DNA of 34,522 bases from JBGTLW01 sp964614575 (GCA_964614575.1 CAZTLX010000013.1:1-34522); one strand, 5' to 3'. Shown: positions 23,116 to 31,729, counted from the first letter of the stretch. Notes: generated by a model not told the origin, from the sequence alone. Numbers and translations: made by a program.

Positions 23116-25953
23116 ATGATGCCCAATATCAGCTACGACCGCCAAAGCCTTTCGATCGACAACCGCCCGCTCTGGCTGTGCAGCGGGGCGATCCACTACC
23201 CGCGCGTGCCACGCGATCTGTGGCGCGACCGCATCCGCGCCGCCAAGCAGGCCGGGCTCAACTGCATCGAGACCTATGTCTTCTGGAATGCCCATGAGCC
23301 GAGCCCCGGCCGCTTCGACTTCACCGGTAACCTCGACCTGCGCGCGTTCATCGAGATGATCGGTGAAGAAGGCCTCTTCGCCATCGTCCGCCCCGGGCCG
23401 TACATCTGTGCCGAATGGGACTTCGGCGGCTACCCCGCATGGCTGCACCGCGAGGCGGTCGAAAGCAAGCAGCCGCACCTTCGTCTGCGGCAGACCTCGC
23501 AGCCGGTGCTCGAAGCCTGCTCGCGTTATCTGCGCAAGGTGATGGAGCAGATCAAGGACCTGCAGATCACCACCCCGCGCGAGGGCAAGCGCCTGCCCTC
23601 GCCGCTGGGTAACGCCTCCGGTGCCGCGGCCGGGGGGTTTCACGAGGGGCTGCGCAGCACCTGCGGCGGACCGATCGTGCTCATGCAAGCCGAGAACGAG
23701 TGGATGTGCCACCACCCCGCCAAGGGTGAGGCGTATCTGGTCGAGATCGCGCGCTACCTCCGCGAGAACGGCTGCGCCGTCCCGCTGATCGTCTGCAACC
23801 AGCTCTGGCAGATCGTGCCCAACACCATCCACGCGTGGAACGCCTCGGCCCACCTCGCCGCCGACCTGCGCCAGCTCGCCGCGGTTCAGCCGCACGCCCC
23901 GCGCCTGGTCAGCGAATACTGGACCGGCTGGTTCGACCACTGGGGCGGCGCGCACGCCGACTCGGTCGATGCCCAGACCCACCTCTATCGCCTGGCCGCG
24001 ATCCTCGGCGCGGGGGCGCAGTTCAACCTGTTCATGTTCCACGGCGGGACGAACTTCGGCTTCTGGGGGGGGCGCACGGTCAACAGCAAAGACTGCTTCA
24101 TGACCACCAGCTACGACTACGACGCCCCGCTGCTCGAAGCCGGCGGACGCGGCGATAAGTATCACGCCACCAAACGCATCGCCACCTTCGCCAGCCACTT
24201 CGGCTCGATCTTCGCCAACCTCGCGCCCGTCCCCGACCAGGCCACCCTCGCGCAGAACGAAACCGAACACCCCCTCTCGCTGGTCCACCTCAAAGGCGAT
24301 CAGGGCGAGGTCGTGATGCTTCTGCGCTCGGAGAAGGACAAGACCCGTGACGTCGAGCTGATGCTGCCCAACGGCCTGTCGCTGCCGGTCCCGCTCGGAG
24401 AAGACCGCGCGGCCTGGCTGCTGCTGGACACCAACCTCGGCGGCAGCGCCCACCTCGACTTCACCAACCTCCGCGCCTGGGCGCTGGTCGATCGCAAGAT
24501 GCTCGTGCTCTACGGCCCGGCGGGGGCCGAGGGCATCGTCAGCCTCGATGGCACCGTCTTCCACATCGCCGTCCCCACGGGACAGACCCCCGCCGTGGAA
24601 CAGCACGACGAACTCACCGTGGTTGTCCTCAACGAAGAACAGATCGACGCGGCTTATCTCTGCGGACAAGGCCTGGTTGTCGGCGCGGCCAAGCTCGACG
24701 ACAACAACCACCCCGTCGCCCTCAAGGGCTGGCCCAAGCGATGGCTCATCACCCCCGGCGGTGAGATCAGCAGCGAGAAGGCCCCCGTCCCGCGTGCCCC
24801 GCGTGCCCCCAAGCTCAACGGCTGGCAACACGCCAACTGCGCAACGCTCGTGGATGGCAGCTCCGGCGACTACCGCAAGATCGACGGCCCCGCCTCCCTC
24901 GAACAGCTCGGCTGCGACTACGGCTACGGCTGGTACCGCCTCCGCATCCCCCACCAGGCCAAGCCCAACGCCAACGCCCGACTCCTGTTCCCCGGCGGCG
25001 GCGATCGCCTCCACGTGTACGCCGACGGAAAGCTGCTCGATGTGCTCGGCGTCGCCGGCAACGACGAGCCGACCACCCTCAAGTTCGACACCGACCTGGT
25101 GGTGCTCGCCGACAACCTCGGGCGCTTCAACTACGGCCAACACACCGGCCGCGACCTCAAAGGACTGCCCAACCACCTCATGCAGGTCAAGACCCTCCGC
25201 TTGCCCAAGCCCAAGATCGCCGAGGCCCCCTCGCCCGATCCGTTCGAGCTGTCGGACTACGTGTATCACCGCCGCTTCGGCGAGCAGACCCAGGCCCACA
25301 CGCTCACCTGGACCATCAAGCCCGAGTCGCGCAAGCCCGTCATCCTCGACATCCAGAACCTGCCCTGCAAGGCGGTCATCAAGGTCAACGGCGAGCCGGT
25401 CGAACTCTACCTCGACGGCCCGCACGCGCACTACCAGCGCCTCATCCTAGACCCGGCCGAGGAAGGCAGCCCCTTCACCGGCGGCAAGAACACCATCGAA
25501 CTCGCCCTGCTCGCGCCGCTGCCCAAGAAGGTCGATGTGCTCAAACACGTCACGATGTATCAGGTCACCGGCATCGTCACCCAAAGCGCCGAGTGGGCCT
25601 TCGCGAAGTGGAGCATGCCCGCGGACGATTTGTTTGTGGCAGGGGTGCCCGACAAGAAGGCCAACCGCCCGATGTGGTACCGCGCGGCTTTCAACGTCAG
25701 CAGCACCGACCAGCCCCTGTTCCTCGAACCCAAGGGCCTCGCGAAGGGCCAGATCTACCTCAACGGCCACAACGTCGGCCGCTTCGTCATGACCGATGAG
25801 AAGGGCAAACCCCGCGGCCCGCAGAAACACTATTACCTCCCCGAGCCATGGCTGAGCACGGATGAACCCAACGAGCTGACAATCTTCGCCGAACACGGCG
25901 GCAAACCGGGCGGCTGCAAGCTCAGCTACCGGGAGTTGGGGCCGTGGGGGTGA
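23116..25953 (+). CDS. Glycoside hydrolase family 35 (beta-galactosidase-like)
   Basis: A 945-residue retaining glycosidase expected to release terminal beta-galactosyl residues. The catalytic TIM barrel (about 5-350) carries SGAIHYPRVPRDLWRDRIRAAKQAGLNCIETYVFWNAHEP and RPGPYICAEWDFGGYPAWL. The acid/base is Glu195 in VLMQAENEW, and the nucleophile Glu267 is in VSEYWTGWFDHWGG. FHGGTNFGFWGG and TTSYDYDAPL complete the site. Beta-rich modules follow, including two jelly-roll-like segments (about 610-720 and 830-940; GWYRLRIP and MWYRAAFNV). No signal peptide is visible, so it probably acts in the cytoplasm on imported oligosaccharide. An insertion rich in Gly/Ala (about 145-183) precedes the acid/base strand. 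No sugar transporter or regulator is adjacent. Confidence 0.92.
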   Translation: MMPNISYDRQSLSIDNRPLWLCSGAIHYPRVPRDLWRDRIRAAKQAGLNCIETYVFWNAHEPSPGRFDFTGNLDLRAFIEMIGEEGLFAIVRPGPYICAEWDFGGYPAWLHREAVESKQPHLRLRQTSQPVLEACSRYLRKVMEQIKDLQITTPREGKRLPSPLGNASGAAAGGFHEGLRSTCGGPIVLMQAENEWMCHHPAKGEAYLVEIARYLRENGCAVPLIVCNQLWQIVPNTIHAWNASAHLAADLRQLAAVQPHAPRLVSEYWTGWFDHWGGAHADSVDAQTHLYRLAAILGAGAQFNLFMFHGGTNFGFWGGRTVNSKDCFMTTSYDYDAPLLEAGGRGDKYHATKRIATFASHFGSIFANLAPVPDQATLAQNETEHPLSLVHLKGDQGEVVMLLRSEKDKTRDVELMLPNGLSLPVPLGEDRAAWLLLDTNLGGSAHLDFTNLRAWALVDRKMLVLYGPAGAEGIVSLDGTVFHIAVPTGQTPAVEQHDELTVVVLNEEQIDAAYLCGQGLVVGAAKLDDNNHPVALKGWPKRWLITPGGEISSEKAPVPRAPRAPKLNGWQHANCATLVDGSSGDYRKIDGPASLEQLGCDYGYGWYRLRIPHQAKPNANARLLFPGGGDRLHVYADGKLLDVLGVAGNDEPTTLKFDTDLVVLADNLGRFNYGQHTGRDLKGLPNHLMQVKTLRLPKPKIAEAPSPDPFELSDYVYHRRFGEQTQAHTLTWTIKPESRKPVILDIQNLPCKAVIKVNGEPVELYLDGPHAHYQRLILDPAEEGSPFTGGKNTIELALLAPLPKKVDVLKHVTMYQVTGIVTQSAEWAFAKWSMPADDLFVAGVPDKKANRPMWYRAAFNVSSTDQPLFLEPKGLAKGQIYLNGHNVGRFVMTDEKGKPRGPQKHYYLPEPWLSTDEPNELTIFAEHGGKPGGCKLSYRELGPWG

Positions 25954-26011
25954 TCGCCCGGGCGTGATGATGTCGCGAAGCCGCAAGCGGCAAGACCGCA
26001 ATCGGGCGGTG

Positions 26012-26017
26012 TATAAT
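26012..26017 (+). promoter_or_regulatory. Consensus -10 element upstream of the vapBC-like pair
   Basis: Perfect TATAAT, then GCCG and an in-frame ATG at 26022; the preferred vapB ATG is at 26064. The surrounding TATAATGCC...ATGTAT resembles the shc promoter at 9542. Confidence 0.5.
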
Positions 26018-26063
26018 GCCGATGTATATCCGGCCGCCGGCGAGAAGCCTTGGAGCTATTGGC

Positions 26064-26297
26064 ATGGTCCGCACACAGATTTATCTGACCGAGCACGAGC
26101 GTGATGAGTTGGCCGCGTTGGCCGAGGCGACCGGCAAGAAGCAGAGCGAACTGATCCGCGAGGCGGTGGACGAGTTGATCGCGCGCTGCTCACAGGAGCG
26201 GCGGGGCGAGATTCTGGCGCGTGCCGCGGGGCTCTGGAAGGATCGCACGGACCTGCCCGACTTCGACGGCCTTCGCCGCCAGTGGGATCGGGGGTGA
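26064..26297 (+). CDS. vapB: VapB-like ribbon-helix-helix antitoxin
   Basis: A 77-residue protein. The N-terminal half (MVRTQIYLTEHERDELAALAEATGKKQSELIREAVDELI) is a ribbon-helix-helix DNA-binding domain: a short beta strand, then two helices with the typical KKQSELIREAV second helix. The C-terminal half (LARAAGLWKDRTDLPDFDGLRRQWDRG) would wrap the toxin and block its active site. Known antitoxins of this kind also repress their own promoter. One base separates its stop from the toxin start. In-frame upstream ATGs at 26016 and 26022 would add 16 or 14 residues without RHH similarity. Confidence 0.85.
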   Translation: MVRTQIYLTEHERDELAALAEATGKKQSELIREAVDELIARCSQERRGEILARAAGLWKDRTDLPDFDGLRRQWDRG

Positions 26298-26298
26298 G

Positions 26299-26685
26299 AT
26301 GGCCCGGGCGATCGTGGTCGATACCGACGTGCTGATCGATTACCTGCGCGGTCATCCCAAAGCCATCGCGTTCATCCAACGCCATGCCGACGAGATGGCG
26401 GTGTCATCCATCAGCCTCGCGGAACTGTACGCGGGGGTTCGGGACGGCCGCGAACGTGCGGTGTTGGACGAACTGGTCACGGTCTTCCGGGTGATCCCGG
26501 TCTCTGCTCACCTAGCGCGCGAGGGCGGATTGCTCAAGCGAGATTTCGGCCCAGCGCACGGCGTCGGCCTGGCGGATGCGATCATCGCCGCAACCGCGCT
26601 CGATCAGGACGCCGACCTCGCAACGCTCAACGTCAAGCATTTCCCCATGCTCCAATGGCTCAAGCCGCCCTACCGCAAGCGGTAA
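26299..26685 (+). CDS. vapC: VapC-like PIN-domain ribonuclease toxin
   Basis: A 128-residue PIN-domain protein, expected to cut RNA (in studied cases tRNA or rRNA) when free of its antitoxin. The four acidic metal ligands can be placed: Asp8 in IVVDTDVLIDYL, Glu42 in SLAELYAGV, Asp93 in GLADAIIAATA, and Asp106 in DADLATLNVKHF. ATG at 26299 directly after the antitoxin stop (TGA, one base, ATG). No sign of decay; the pair looks intact. It sits between the GH35 gene and groES, with no other mobile-element traces. Confidence 0.87.
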   Translation: MARAIVVDTDVLIDYLRGHPKAIAFIQRHADEMAVSSISLAELYAGVRDGRERAVLDELVTVFRVIPVSAHLAREGGLLKRDFGPAHGVGLADAIIAATALDQDADLATLNVKHFPMLQWLKPPYRKR

Positions 26686-26730
26686 GTCAGATGACCAACC
26701 TCGCGGATAGCATCCCCCGCGCGATCACCC

Positions 26731-26736
26731 TAGAAT
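26731..26736 (+). promoter_or_regulatory. Proposed -10 element for groES
   Basis: TAGAAT, 9 bp (CGCTTACTC), then the groES ATG. Leaderless-type spacing; no CIRCE-like inverted repeat was seen. Confidence 0.45.
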
Positions 26737-26745
26737 CGCTTACTC

Positions 26746-27045
26746 ATGACCAACTCCGCCACCAACTCCAAGAACCCCGTACTCGAAACCGTTGAGCCGA
26801 TCGGCAAGCGTGTGCTCATCCGCAAGGACGAGGACAAGAAGCAGACCAAGTCCGGCATCCACCTGCCCGACAAGATCGAGATCCCCACCATCACCGGGCG
26901 GATCGTCACCGTCTCGGCCGAGGTCGAGAGCGATGAGAACTACCCCATCGAGCAGTACGACCGCGTGCTGTTCAACCCCAAGGGGGCGATCCCGGTCGAT
27001 TTCGAGGGCGACAACCGCCTGTTCGTCNNNNNNNNNNCCAAATAG
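26746..27045 (+). CDS. groES: GroES-like co-chaperonin, 3' end interrupted by an N-run
   Basis: About 99 residues including unknown ones. ETVEPIGKRVLIRKDEDKKQTKSGIHLPDKIEIPTITGRIVTVSAEVES is the GroES beta-barrel with its mobile loop (KKQTKSGIHLPD), followed by YDRVLFNPKGAIPVDFEGDNRLFV. It would cap the GroEL folding chamber. Ten N at 27028-27037 replace the normal last strand (usually ending in a DIxAV-like motif), leaving only a Lys and stop after the gap, so the true C-terminus is unknown. No groEL lies beside it. The roof loop is short compared with E. coli GroES. Confidence 0.8.
   Translation: MTNSATNSKNPVLETVEPIGKRVLIRKDEDKKQTKSGIHLPDKIEIPTITGRIVTVSAEVESDENYPIEQYDRVLFNPKGAIPVDFEGDNRLFVXXXXK
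27028..27037. other. Assembly gap (10 N) near the 3' end of groES
   Basis: With ten N the frame happens to reach AAA TAG. The usual C-terminal strand of GroES is absent, so real bases (about 20-40) are probably missing. Confidence 0.6.
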
Positions 27046-27106
27046 CTCGGCGTGGGCACTTAAGTGCCCATGAATCGCCACGGCGGATCGTGCGCGTCGC
27101 ATTGGT

Positions 27107-27112
27107 TACAAT
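27107..27112 (+). promoter_or_regulatory. Proposed -10 element for aroA
   Basis: TACAAT, 10 bp, then the ATG at 27123. An earlier in-frame ATG (27111) overlaps the hexamer and so is less likely to be transcribed from it. Confidence 0.4.
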
Positions 27113-27122
27113 GTCCGGCTCC

Positions 27123-28490
27123 ATGCCCCCCGCCCTGCCGGCCCAACTCGAGATCCACCCGCTGCGGCAGTCCTTCGACAAGGTCGTGCGCATCCCCGGG
27201 TCCAAGAGCCTGACCAACCGCGCCCTGCTGCTGGCCGCCCTGGCCGAGGGGCAGAGCACGCTGACCAACGTGCTCTTCGCCGATGACACGCGCGTGATGA
27301 TGGCGGCGTTGCGGAAGCTCGGCGTGACGCTTGACATCGACGAGGCGAACACCACGGTGACCGTGACCGGCTGCGGCGGGCCATTGCCCGAGGCCGTCGA
27401 GCCGATCGAATTGTTCCTGGGCAACGCGGGCACGGCCGTCCGCCCGCTGGCCGCGGCGCTGCTGCTGGGTCACGGCACGTTCACCCTCACGGGCGTTCCC
27501 CGTATGCACGAGCGACCGATCGGCGAGCTGGTCGATCCGCTGCGTGAACTAGGTGCCTCGATCGAATACCCGGGCAAGCAGAGCTACCCGCCGCTGCGGA
27601 TCAACGCCCACGGCCTGCGGGGCGGCGCGATCACCATGCGGCCGACCCTTTCCAGCCAGTTCATCACCGCCCTGCTAATGGCGGCGCCGCTGATGCGCCA
27701 AGGCCTCACGATTCGCTTCGAGGGCCCCATCACCAGCCAGGCCTACGTTGCGATGACCATCGGCATGCTCGGGACCTTCGGCATCGCTGCGCAAGTCGAT
27801 GCAGGTTGGACAAAACTGACCGTCGAGCCCGGCCGCTATCAGGCCGCCGACTATCCCGTCGAACCCGACGCCAGCAACGCGACTTATCTGCTGGCCGCCG
27901 CCGCGGTGATGCCCGGCTCGCGTTGCACGATCCCCTGCCTCGGTGAGCGGGGACTCCAGGGCGACGCGGGTTTCGTCGGTGTGCTTGAACAGATGGGGGC
28001 AAGCGTGACCCGCCACCACAACAGCACCACCGTCAGCTCGCCCCCGGTCGGCAAGCCGCTGCGGGCGATCGACCACGACTTCAACGCCATGCCCGACGCC
28101 GCGATGACCGTCGCCACCCTGGCCGTGCTCGCTCAAGGCAGCACCGTCATCCGCAATGTCGGCAACTGGCGCGTCAAAGAAACCGACCGCATGGCGGCGA
28201 TGCAAGCCGAACTCACCAAACTCGGCGCGGCCGTGCGCATCGACGGCGACGACATCCACATCACCCCCCCGCCCGACGGCAGGACCCGGCCCGCGCTGAT
28301 CGAAACCTACGACGACCACCGCATGGCGATGAGCTTTGCCGTCATCGGCCTCGCGCAGCCCGGCGTCACCATCAACGACCCCGCCTGCGTCAACAAGACC
28401 TTCCCCACCTTCTGGCAGACGCTTAACGAACTGGCCCCCGCCGGCGAAACCGTCGTGGACCTGCCCGACGCCGTGGAGTCGGCCGGATGA
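27123..28490 (+). CDS. aroA: 3-phosphoshikimate 1-carboxyvinyltransferase (EPSP synthase)
   Basis: A 455-residue cytoplasmic enzyme of the shikimate pathway that joins shikimate-3-phosphate and PEP. Motifs in order: RIPGSKSLTNRALLLAALAEG, FLGNAGTAVRPLAAALLL, MHERPIGELVDPLRELGA, LSSQFITALLMAAPL, EPDASNATYLLAAAAV, NVGNWRVKETDRMAAM and YDDHRMAMSFAVIGLAQPGV. The GNAGTAxRPL form is that of the class I enzymes. Starts at 27090 and 27111 would add short unconserved tails; 27123 (MPPALPAQLEIHPL) suits the family. Its stop overlaps the ABC exporter start by ATGA (28487-28490), so the two are coupled. Confidence 0.93.
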   Translation: MPPALPAQLEIHPLRQSFDKVVRIPGSKSLTNRALLLAALAEGQSTLTNVLFADDTRVMMAALRKLGVTLDIDEANTTVTVTGCGGPLPEAVEPIELFLGNAGTAVRPLAAALLLGHGTFTLTGVPRMHERPIGELVDPLRELGASIEYPGKQSYPPLRINAHGLRGGAITMRPTLSSQFITALLMAAPLMRQGLTIRFEGPITSQAYVAMTIGMLGTFGIAAQVDAGWTKLTVEPGRYQAADYPVEPDASNATYLLAAAAVMPGSRCTIPCLGERGLQGDAGFVGVLEQMGASVTRHHNSTTVSSPPVGKPLRAIDHDFNAMPDAAMTVATLAVLAQGSTVIRNVGNWRVKETDRMAAMQAELTKLGAAVRIDGDDIHITPPPDGRTRPALIETYDDHRMAMSFAVIGLAQPGVTINDPACVNKTFPTFWQTLNELAPAGETVVDLPDAVESAG

Positions 28491-30325
28491 AGGACTTCTG
28501 GTATTTCACGCGGCAGATGCTGCGGCATCGGTCGCTGATCGGGCTCAGCTTCCTGGCCGCGGCAGTCGATGCGGCGTGCGCGGGCGGCGGGTTCACCTCG
28601 CTCATGTTCCTCATCGATCAGCTCTTCGGCAGCGACCGCACCATCCGCGAGCTGGCCATCGATAAGCTGGCCGACCCGCGGATCATCAACTGGATCGGCG
28701 ACCGCAGCGACCTGGCCCAGCGCCTGCCCGAGGGGCGCTTCGAGGGCTTCGCGGTCGTGCTCGGGCTGATCTTCGTCCTCGTGCTCATCGGCTCGGTCGC
28801 CCGCTTCACCCAGCAGACCTGCATCATCACCGTCTCGATCCGCACCGTCGCCCGCATACGTCAGCTCGCGTTTGCCCGGCTGATCCACACGCCGCTGGAG
28901 CTGGTGCTGCACATGGGCACCGCCGACAACATGACCCGCGTGGTGCGCGACACCGGCTACCTGGTCCGCGGCTTCAACGCGCTGATGGGCAAGGCGGTGC
29001 GCGACGTGCTGCTGGGGCTGACCATGCTGCTGGTCGCGTTCTTTCACGACTGGAAGCTGACGCTGCTGTTCCTGATCGCGCTGCCGATCATCTTCGCGCT
29101 GGTGGGCAAGTTCGGGCGGAAGCTGCGGCGGGCGACCAAGTACGCGATGCAGGCCTACGGCGGGATGATCGAGGCGATGGTCGAGTCGCTGCGGGGCGTG
29201 CGGGTGGTCAAGACGCACAACGCCGAGGGCCGCGAACGCCGCCGCTTCGCCGCGATCAACCGCCGCGTGCTCGCGCAGGAGCTGCGGGCGCGGACGGTGC
29301 GGGCGATGGGCTCGCCGGTGATCGAGACGATCACGATCGCCGCGGTGATGGGCGTCGCGCTGGTCGCCGCGTACTACGCCTTCAGCAGCGACGCCGCCGA
29401 CCCGCGCGACATGGCCAAGGTGCTGCTGCTGCTGGGCGCGTCGGGCGCGGCGCTGCGGCCGCTGGCCAACCTCAACAACGACCTGCAGGAAGCCAGCGCC
29501 GGCGCGGTGCGCCTCCGCGAGATCCTCCACTACCCCGTCGAACGCCACGCCCGCCACGGCCAGACGCTCACCGCCCTGCCCCGGCATCGTGAGTCGGTGC
29601 GCTTCGAAGACGTGCGCTACCGCTACCCCCGCGCGGAAAGCGATGCGCTCGGCGGCGTGACGCTCAAGGTGCCCTTCGGTCAACGCGTCGCCGTCGTCGG
29701 GCCCAACGGCTCGGGCAAAAGCACCCTGCTGGCGCTGATCCCCCAACTGCTCACCCCCACCGCCGGCCGCGTCCTCATCGATGGCACCGACCTGGCCACC
29801 GTCAGCCTCCGCACGCTCCGCCGACAGCTCGCCGTGGTCACCCAAGACACCGTGCTGTTCCACGGCTCGATCGCCGAGAACATCGCCTACGGCCAGCGCA
29901 AGCCGTCGCCCGAAGCGATCGAAGCCGCGGCGAAATCGGCGCACGCCTGGGACTTCATCCGCGACCTGCCCCAAGGTATCGAGACGGAATTATCCGAAGG
30001 CGGCGAGGGGCTCTCCGGCGGGCAGAAGCAACGCCTGTGCATCGCCCGCGCGATCCTCCGCGACCCCGCCATCCTCATCCTCGACGAGGCGACCAGCCAG
30101 ATCGACGCCGACTCCGAAGCCAAGATCAACGCCGCGATCAAGGCCGCCTCGCAAGGCCGCACCACCTTCATCATCGCCCACCGCTTAAGCACCGTGATCG
30201 ACGCCGACCTGATCGTCGTCATGGCCGACGGCCGGATCGTGGATCAGGGCAGTCACCACGAGCTGCTCGAGCGCTGCGCCGTGTACCGCACACTCACCCA
30301 GACCCAGCTCGGCGGTCGCGAATAA
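28487..30325 (+). CDS. ABC exporter, MsbA/lipid-exporter-like (fused membrane and ATPase domains)
   Basis: A 612-residue half-transporter that would work as a homodimer in the inner membrane. Six membrane helices (about 15-320) are followed by an ATPase domain: Walker A VGPNGSGKST (about 404-413), Q-loop VVTQDTVLF, signature EGLSGGQKQRL (about 508), Walker B ILILDEATSQ (about 529) and H-loop AHRLST (about 564). The domain order and sequence resemble bacterial lipid flippases of the MsbA type; the cargo cannot be read from sequence. It overlaps aroA by 4 bp. Downstream, two hairpins separate it from the eboD-like gene by 140 bp, so these may be separate transcripts. It carries a long loop (about 48-85) between helices 1 and 2. 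Confidence 0.92.
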   Translation: MKDFWYFTRQMLRHRSLIGLSFLAAAVDAACAGGGFTSLMFLIDQLFGSDRTIRELAIDKLADPRIINWIGDRSDLAQRLPEGRFEGFAVVLGLIFVLVLIGSVARFTQQTCIITVSIRTVARIRQLAFARLIHTPLELVLHMGTADNMTRVVRDTGYLVRGFNALMGKAVRDVLLGLTMLLVAFFHDWKLTLLFLIALPIIFALVGKFGRKLRRATKYAMQAYGGMIEAMVESLRGVRVVKTHNAEGRERRRFAAINRRVLAQELRARTVRAMGSPVIETITIAAVMGVALVAAYYAFSSDAADPRDMAKVLLLLGASGAALRPLANLNNDLQEASAGAVRLREILHYPVERHARHGQTLTALPRHRESVRFEDVRYRYPRAESDALGGVTLKVPFGQRVAVVGPNGSGKSTLLALIPQLLTPTAGRVLIDGTDLATVSLRTLRRQLAVVTQDTVLFHGSIAENIAYGQRKPSPEAIEAAAKSAHAWDFIRDLPQGIETELSEGGEGLSGGQKQRLCIARAILRDPAILILDEATSQIDADSEAKINAAIKAASQGRTTFIIAHRLSTVIDADLIVVMADGRIVDQGSHHELLERCAVYRTLTQTQLGGRE

Positions 30326-30332
30326 CCTCACA

Positions 30333-30382
30333 GTTAGCCGCGTCGCTCGCGACGCCCTAACCCGCCGCAACCAACGCGGCGG
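30333..30382 (+). terminator. Tandem hairpins after the ABC exporter
   Basis: First stem: GTTAG/CTAAC outer and GCGTCGC-TC-GCGACGC inner (30333-30361). Second stem: CCGCCGC-AACCAAC-GCGGCGG (30362-30382), perfect over 7 bp. There is no U-tract. The second ends in GGCGGATTGTCG, a word seen again (GGCGGGATTGTCGG) in the tail of the next gene, so these may be members of a repeat family as well as terminators. Confidence 0.6.
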
Positions 30383-30465
30383 ATTGTCGCCATCCCGTGC
30401 TGCAATCCCTGCACCGCCGCCCCACCGCAAGTCAATACCGACCTATGATGCTCCCAAGGTCAATC

Positions 30466-31710
30466 ATGCCCCACGACCGCGACATCGCGCTGCAGTTCGC
30501 CCACCGCGTCCGCTTCACGCGCGCCGCTTTCGACCCCGTAAACCCCCTGCTCGCGGACCTGCTGCACACGCCCGGCCAGACGCCACGCAAAGCGATGATC
30601 GTCGTCGACCGCGGCCTGCTCGACGCCTGGCCCGACCTCGAAACACGCATCACCGATTATTTCGCCGCCCACGCCGACCGCCTGCCCCGGCTCATCGGCT
30701 TCCGCGCCGTGCCCGGCGGCGAAGAATCCAAAAACGACCTGGGCATCCTCGAAGGCCTGCTCGGCGATGTGCATCGCGTCGGGCTTTGCCGGCACTCGTT
30801 CCTGATCGCCCTCGGCGGCGGGGCCGTGCTCGACATGGCCGGGTTCGTCGCCGCCGTCGCCCACCGCGGCGTCCGCCTCCTCCGCCTGCCCACCACCACC
30901 CTCGCCCAGAACGACGCGGGCATCGGCGTGAAGAACGGCGTCAACATGTTCGTCAAGAAAAACTTCCTCGGCACCTTCGCCGTGCCCTGGGCCGTGGTCA
31001 ACGACCTCGACTTCCTCACCACGCTCACCGACCGCGACTGGCGCGCCGGCCTCAGCGAAGCCGTCAAGGTCGCGCTGCTCAAAGACCCCGCGTTTTTCGA
31101 CGATATCGAACGCCACGCGCCGCAACTCGCCGCACGCGACGCGACCGTCGGCGACCGCGTCTGGCAGCGCTGCGCTGCGTTGCACCTCGACCACATCGCC
31201 CAAGGCGGCGACCCGTTTGAAACCGACGCCGCCCGGCCGCTCGACTTCGGCCACTGGGCCGCCCATAAACTCGAAACGATGACACGCTTCGAACTGCGCC
31301 ACGGCGAAGCGGTCGCGATCGGCCTCGCCCTCGACGTCATCTATTCCCACCTCATCGGCCACCTCGACCGCCCCACCGCCGACCGCATCCTCGCCTGCCT
31401 CGAAGCGCTCGGCTTCACACTCCACCACGACGCCCTGCGCGACGCCGACACCCTGCTCGCCGGCCTCGACGAGTTCCGCGAACACCTCGGCGGCGAGCTG
31501 ACCATCACGCTGCTGCAAGGCCCCGGCCGGCCCGTCGATGTCCACACCATCGACACCCCGACCATGCGCCAAGCGATCGCCTCGCTCGAAAAGACCCCAA
31601 GTAATCCAAACAACCTCCCCAAGCCCGCTAATGCGCAGCGCAGCGAAGCTTTGGCGGGATTGTCGGAATCTCCAACAAACCATCCAAACACCCCCAAAAC
31701 CGATGACTGA
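30466..31710 (+). CDS. eboD: EboD-type 3-dehydroquinate synthase homologue
   Basis: A 414-residue sugar-phosphate-cyclase fold protein. AroB proper converts DAHP to dehydroquinate, but this protein matches the ebo-cluster branch. The usual QVDASVGGKTGVN is LAQNDAGIGVKNGVNMF, followed by VKKNFLGTFAVPWAVVND, and the start region has FDPVNPLLADLL. NAD-binding residues are in PGGEESKND and ALGGGAVLDMAGFVAA. Metal ligands are Glu in GLSEAVKVALL and His in DFGHWAAHKLE and RHGEAVAIGLALD, so it should be an active cyclase-type enzyme. The substrate could be DAHP or another sugar phosphate. The ATG at 30466 has AAGG upstream; starts at 30397 and 30445 are possible. The last 40 or so residues are a repeat-derived tail (see repeat at 31624). 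An ordinary aroB role cannot be excluded, as aroA lies two genes upstream. Confidence 0.82.
   Translation: MPHDRDIALQFAHRVRFTRAAFDPVNPLLADLLHTPGQTPRKAMIVVDRGLLDAWPDLETRITDYFAAHADRLPRLIGFRAVPGGEESKNDLGILEGLLGDVHRVGLCRHSFLIALGGGAVLDMAGFVAAVAHRGVRLLRLPTTTLAQNDAGIGVKNGVNMFVKKNFLGTFAVPWAVVNDLDFLTTLTDRDWRAGLSEAVKVALLKDPAFFDDIERHAPQLAARDATVGDRVWQRCAALHLDHIAQGGDPFETDAARPLDFGHWAAHKLETMTRFELRHGEAVAIGLALDVIYSHLIGHLDRPTADRILACLEALGFTLHHDALRDADTLLAGLDEFREHLGGELTITLLQGPGRPVDVHTIDTPTMRQAIASLEKTPSNPNNLPKPANAQRSEALAGLSESPTNHPNTPKTDD
31624..31664 (+). repeat. Hairpin-like repeat read through by the eboD-like gene
   Basis: CCCGCTAATGCGCAGCG at 31624-31640 and a partly complementary AGCGAAGCTTTGGCGGG to 31658 form an imperfect inverted repeat, followed by ATTGTCGG. 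The same closing word follows the hairpin at 30362-30382. It encodes part of the unconserved C-terminal tail of the EboD-like protein. Confidence 0.5.
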
Positions 31711-31729
31711 CACCGCCGCGCCCGGCTCT

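Noticed and set aside
22300..25431. A 1043-codon open frame on the minus strand opposite the GH35 gene
   Set aside because: It is antisense to a well-supported glycosidase, has biased low-complexity composition (Val/Gly/Glu/Ala-rich) with no domain, and reflects the absence of stop codons opposite high-GC coding sequence.
26731..26745. CIRCE heat-shock operator before groES
   Set aside because: No TTAGCACTC-type inverted repeat with a 9-bp spacer is present upstream of the gene.
28307..29974. A 555-codon minus-strand frame opposite aroA and the ABC exporter
   Set aside because: Shadow of two strongly supported plus-strand genes; Arg/Gln/His/Ala-rich with no recognisable domain.
30460..31713. 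A 417-codon minus-strand frame opposite the eboD-like gene
   Set aside because: Shadow frame; no motif, and the plus-strand gene has complete cyclase motifs.
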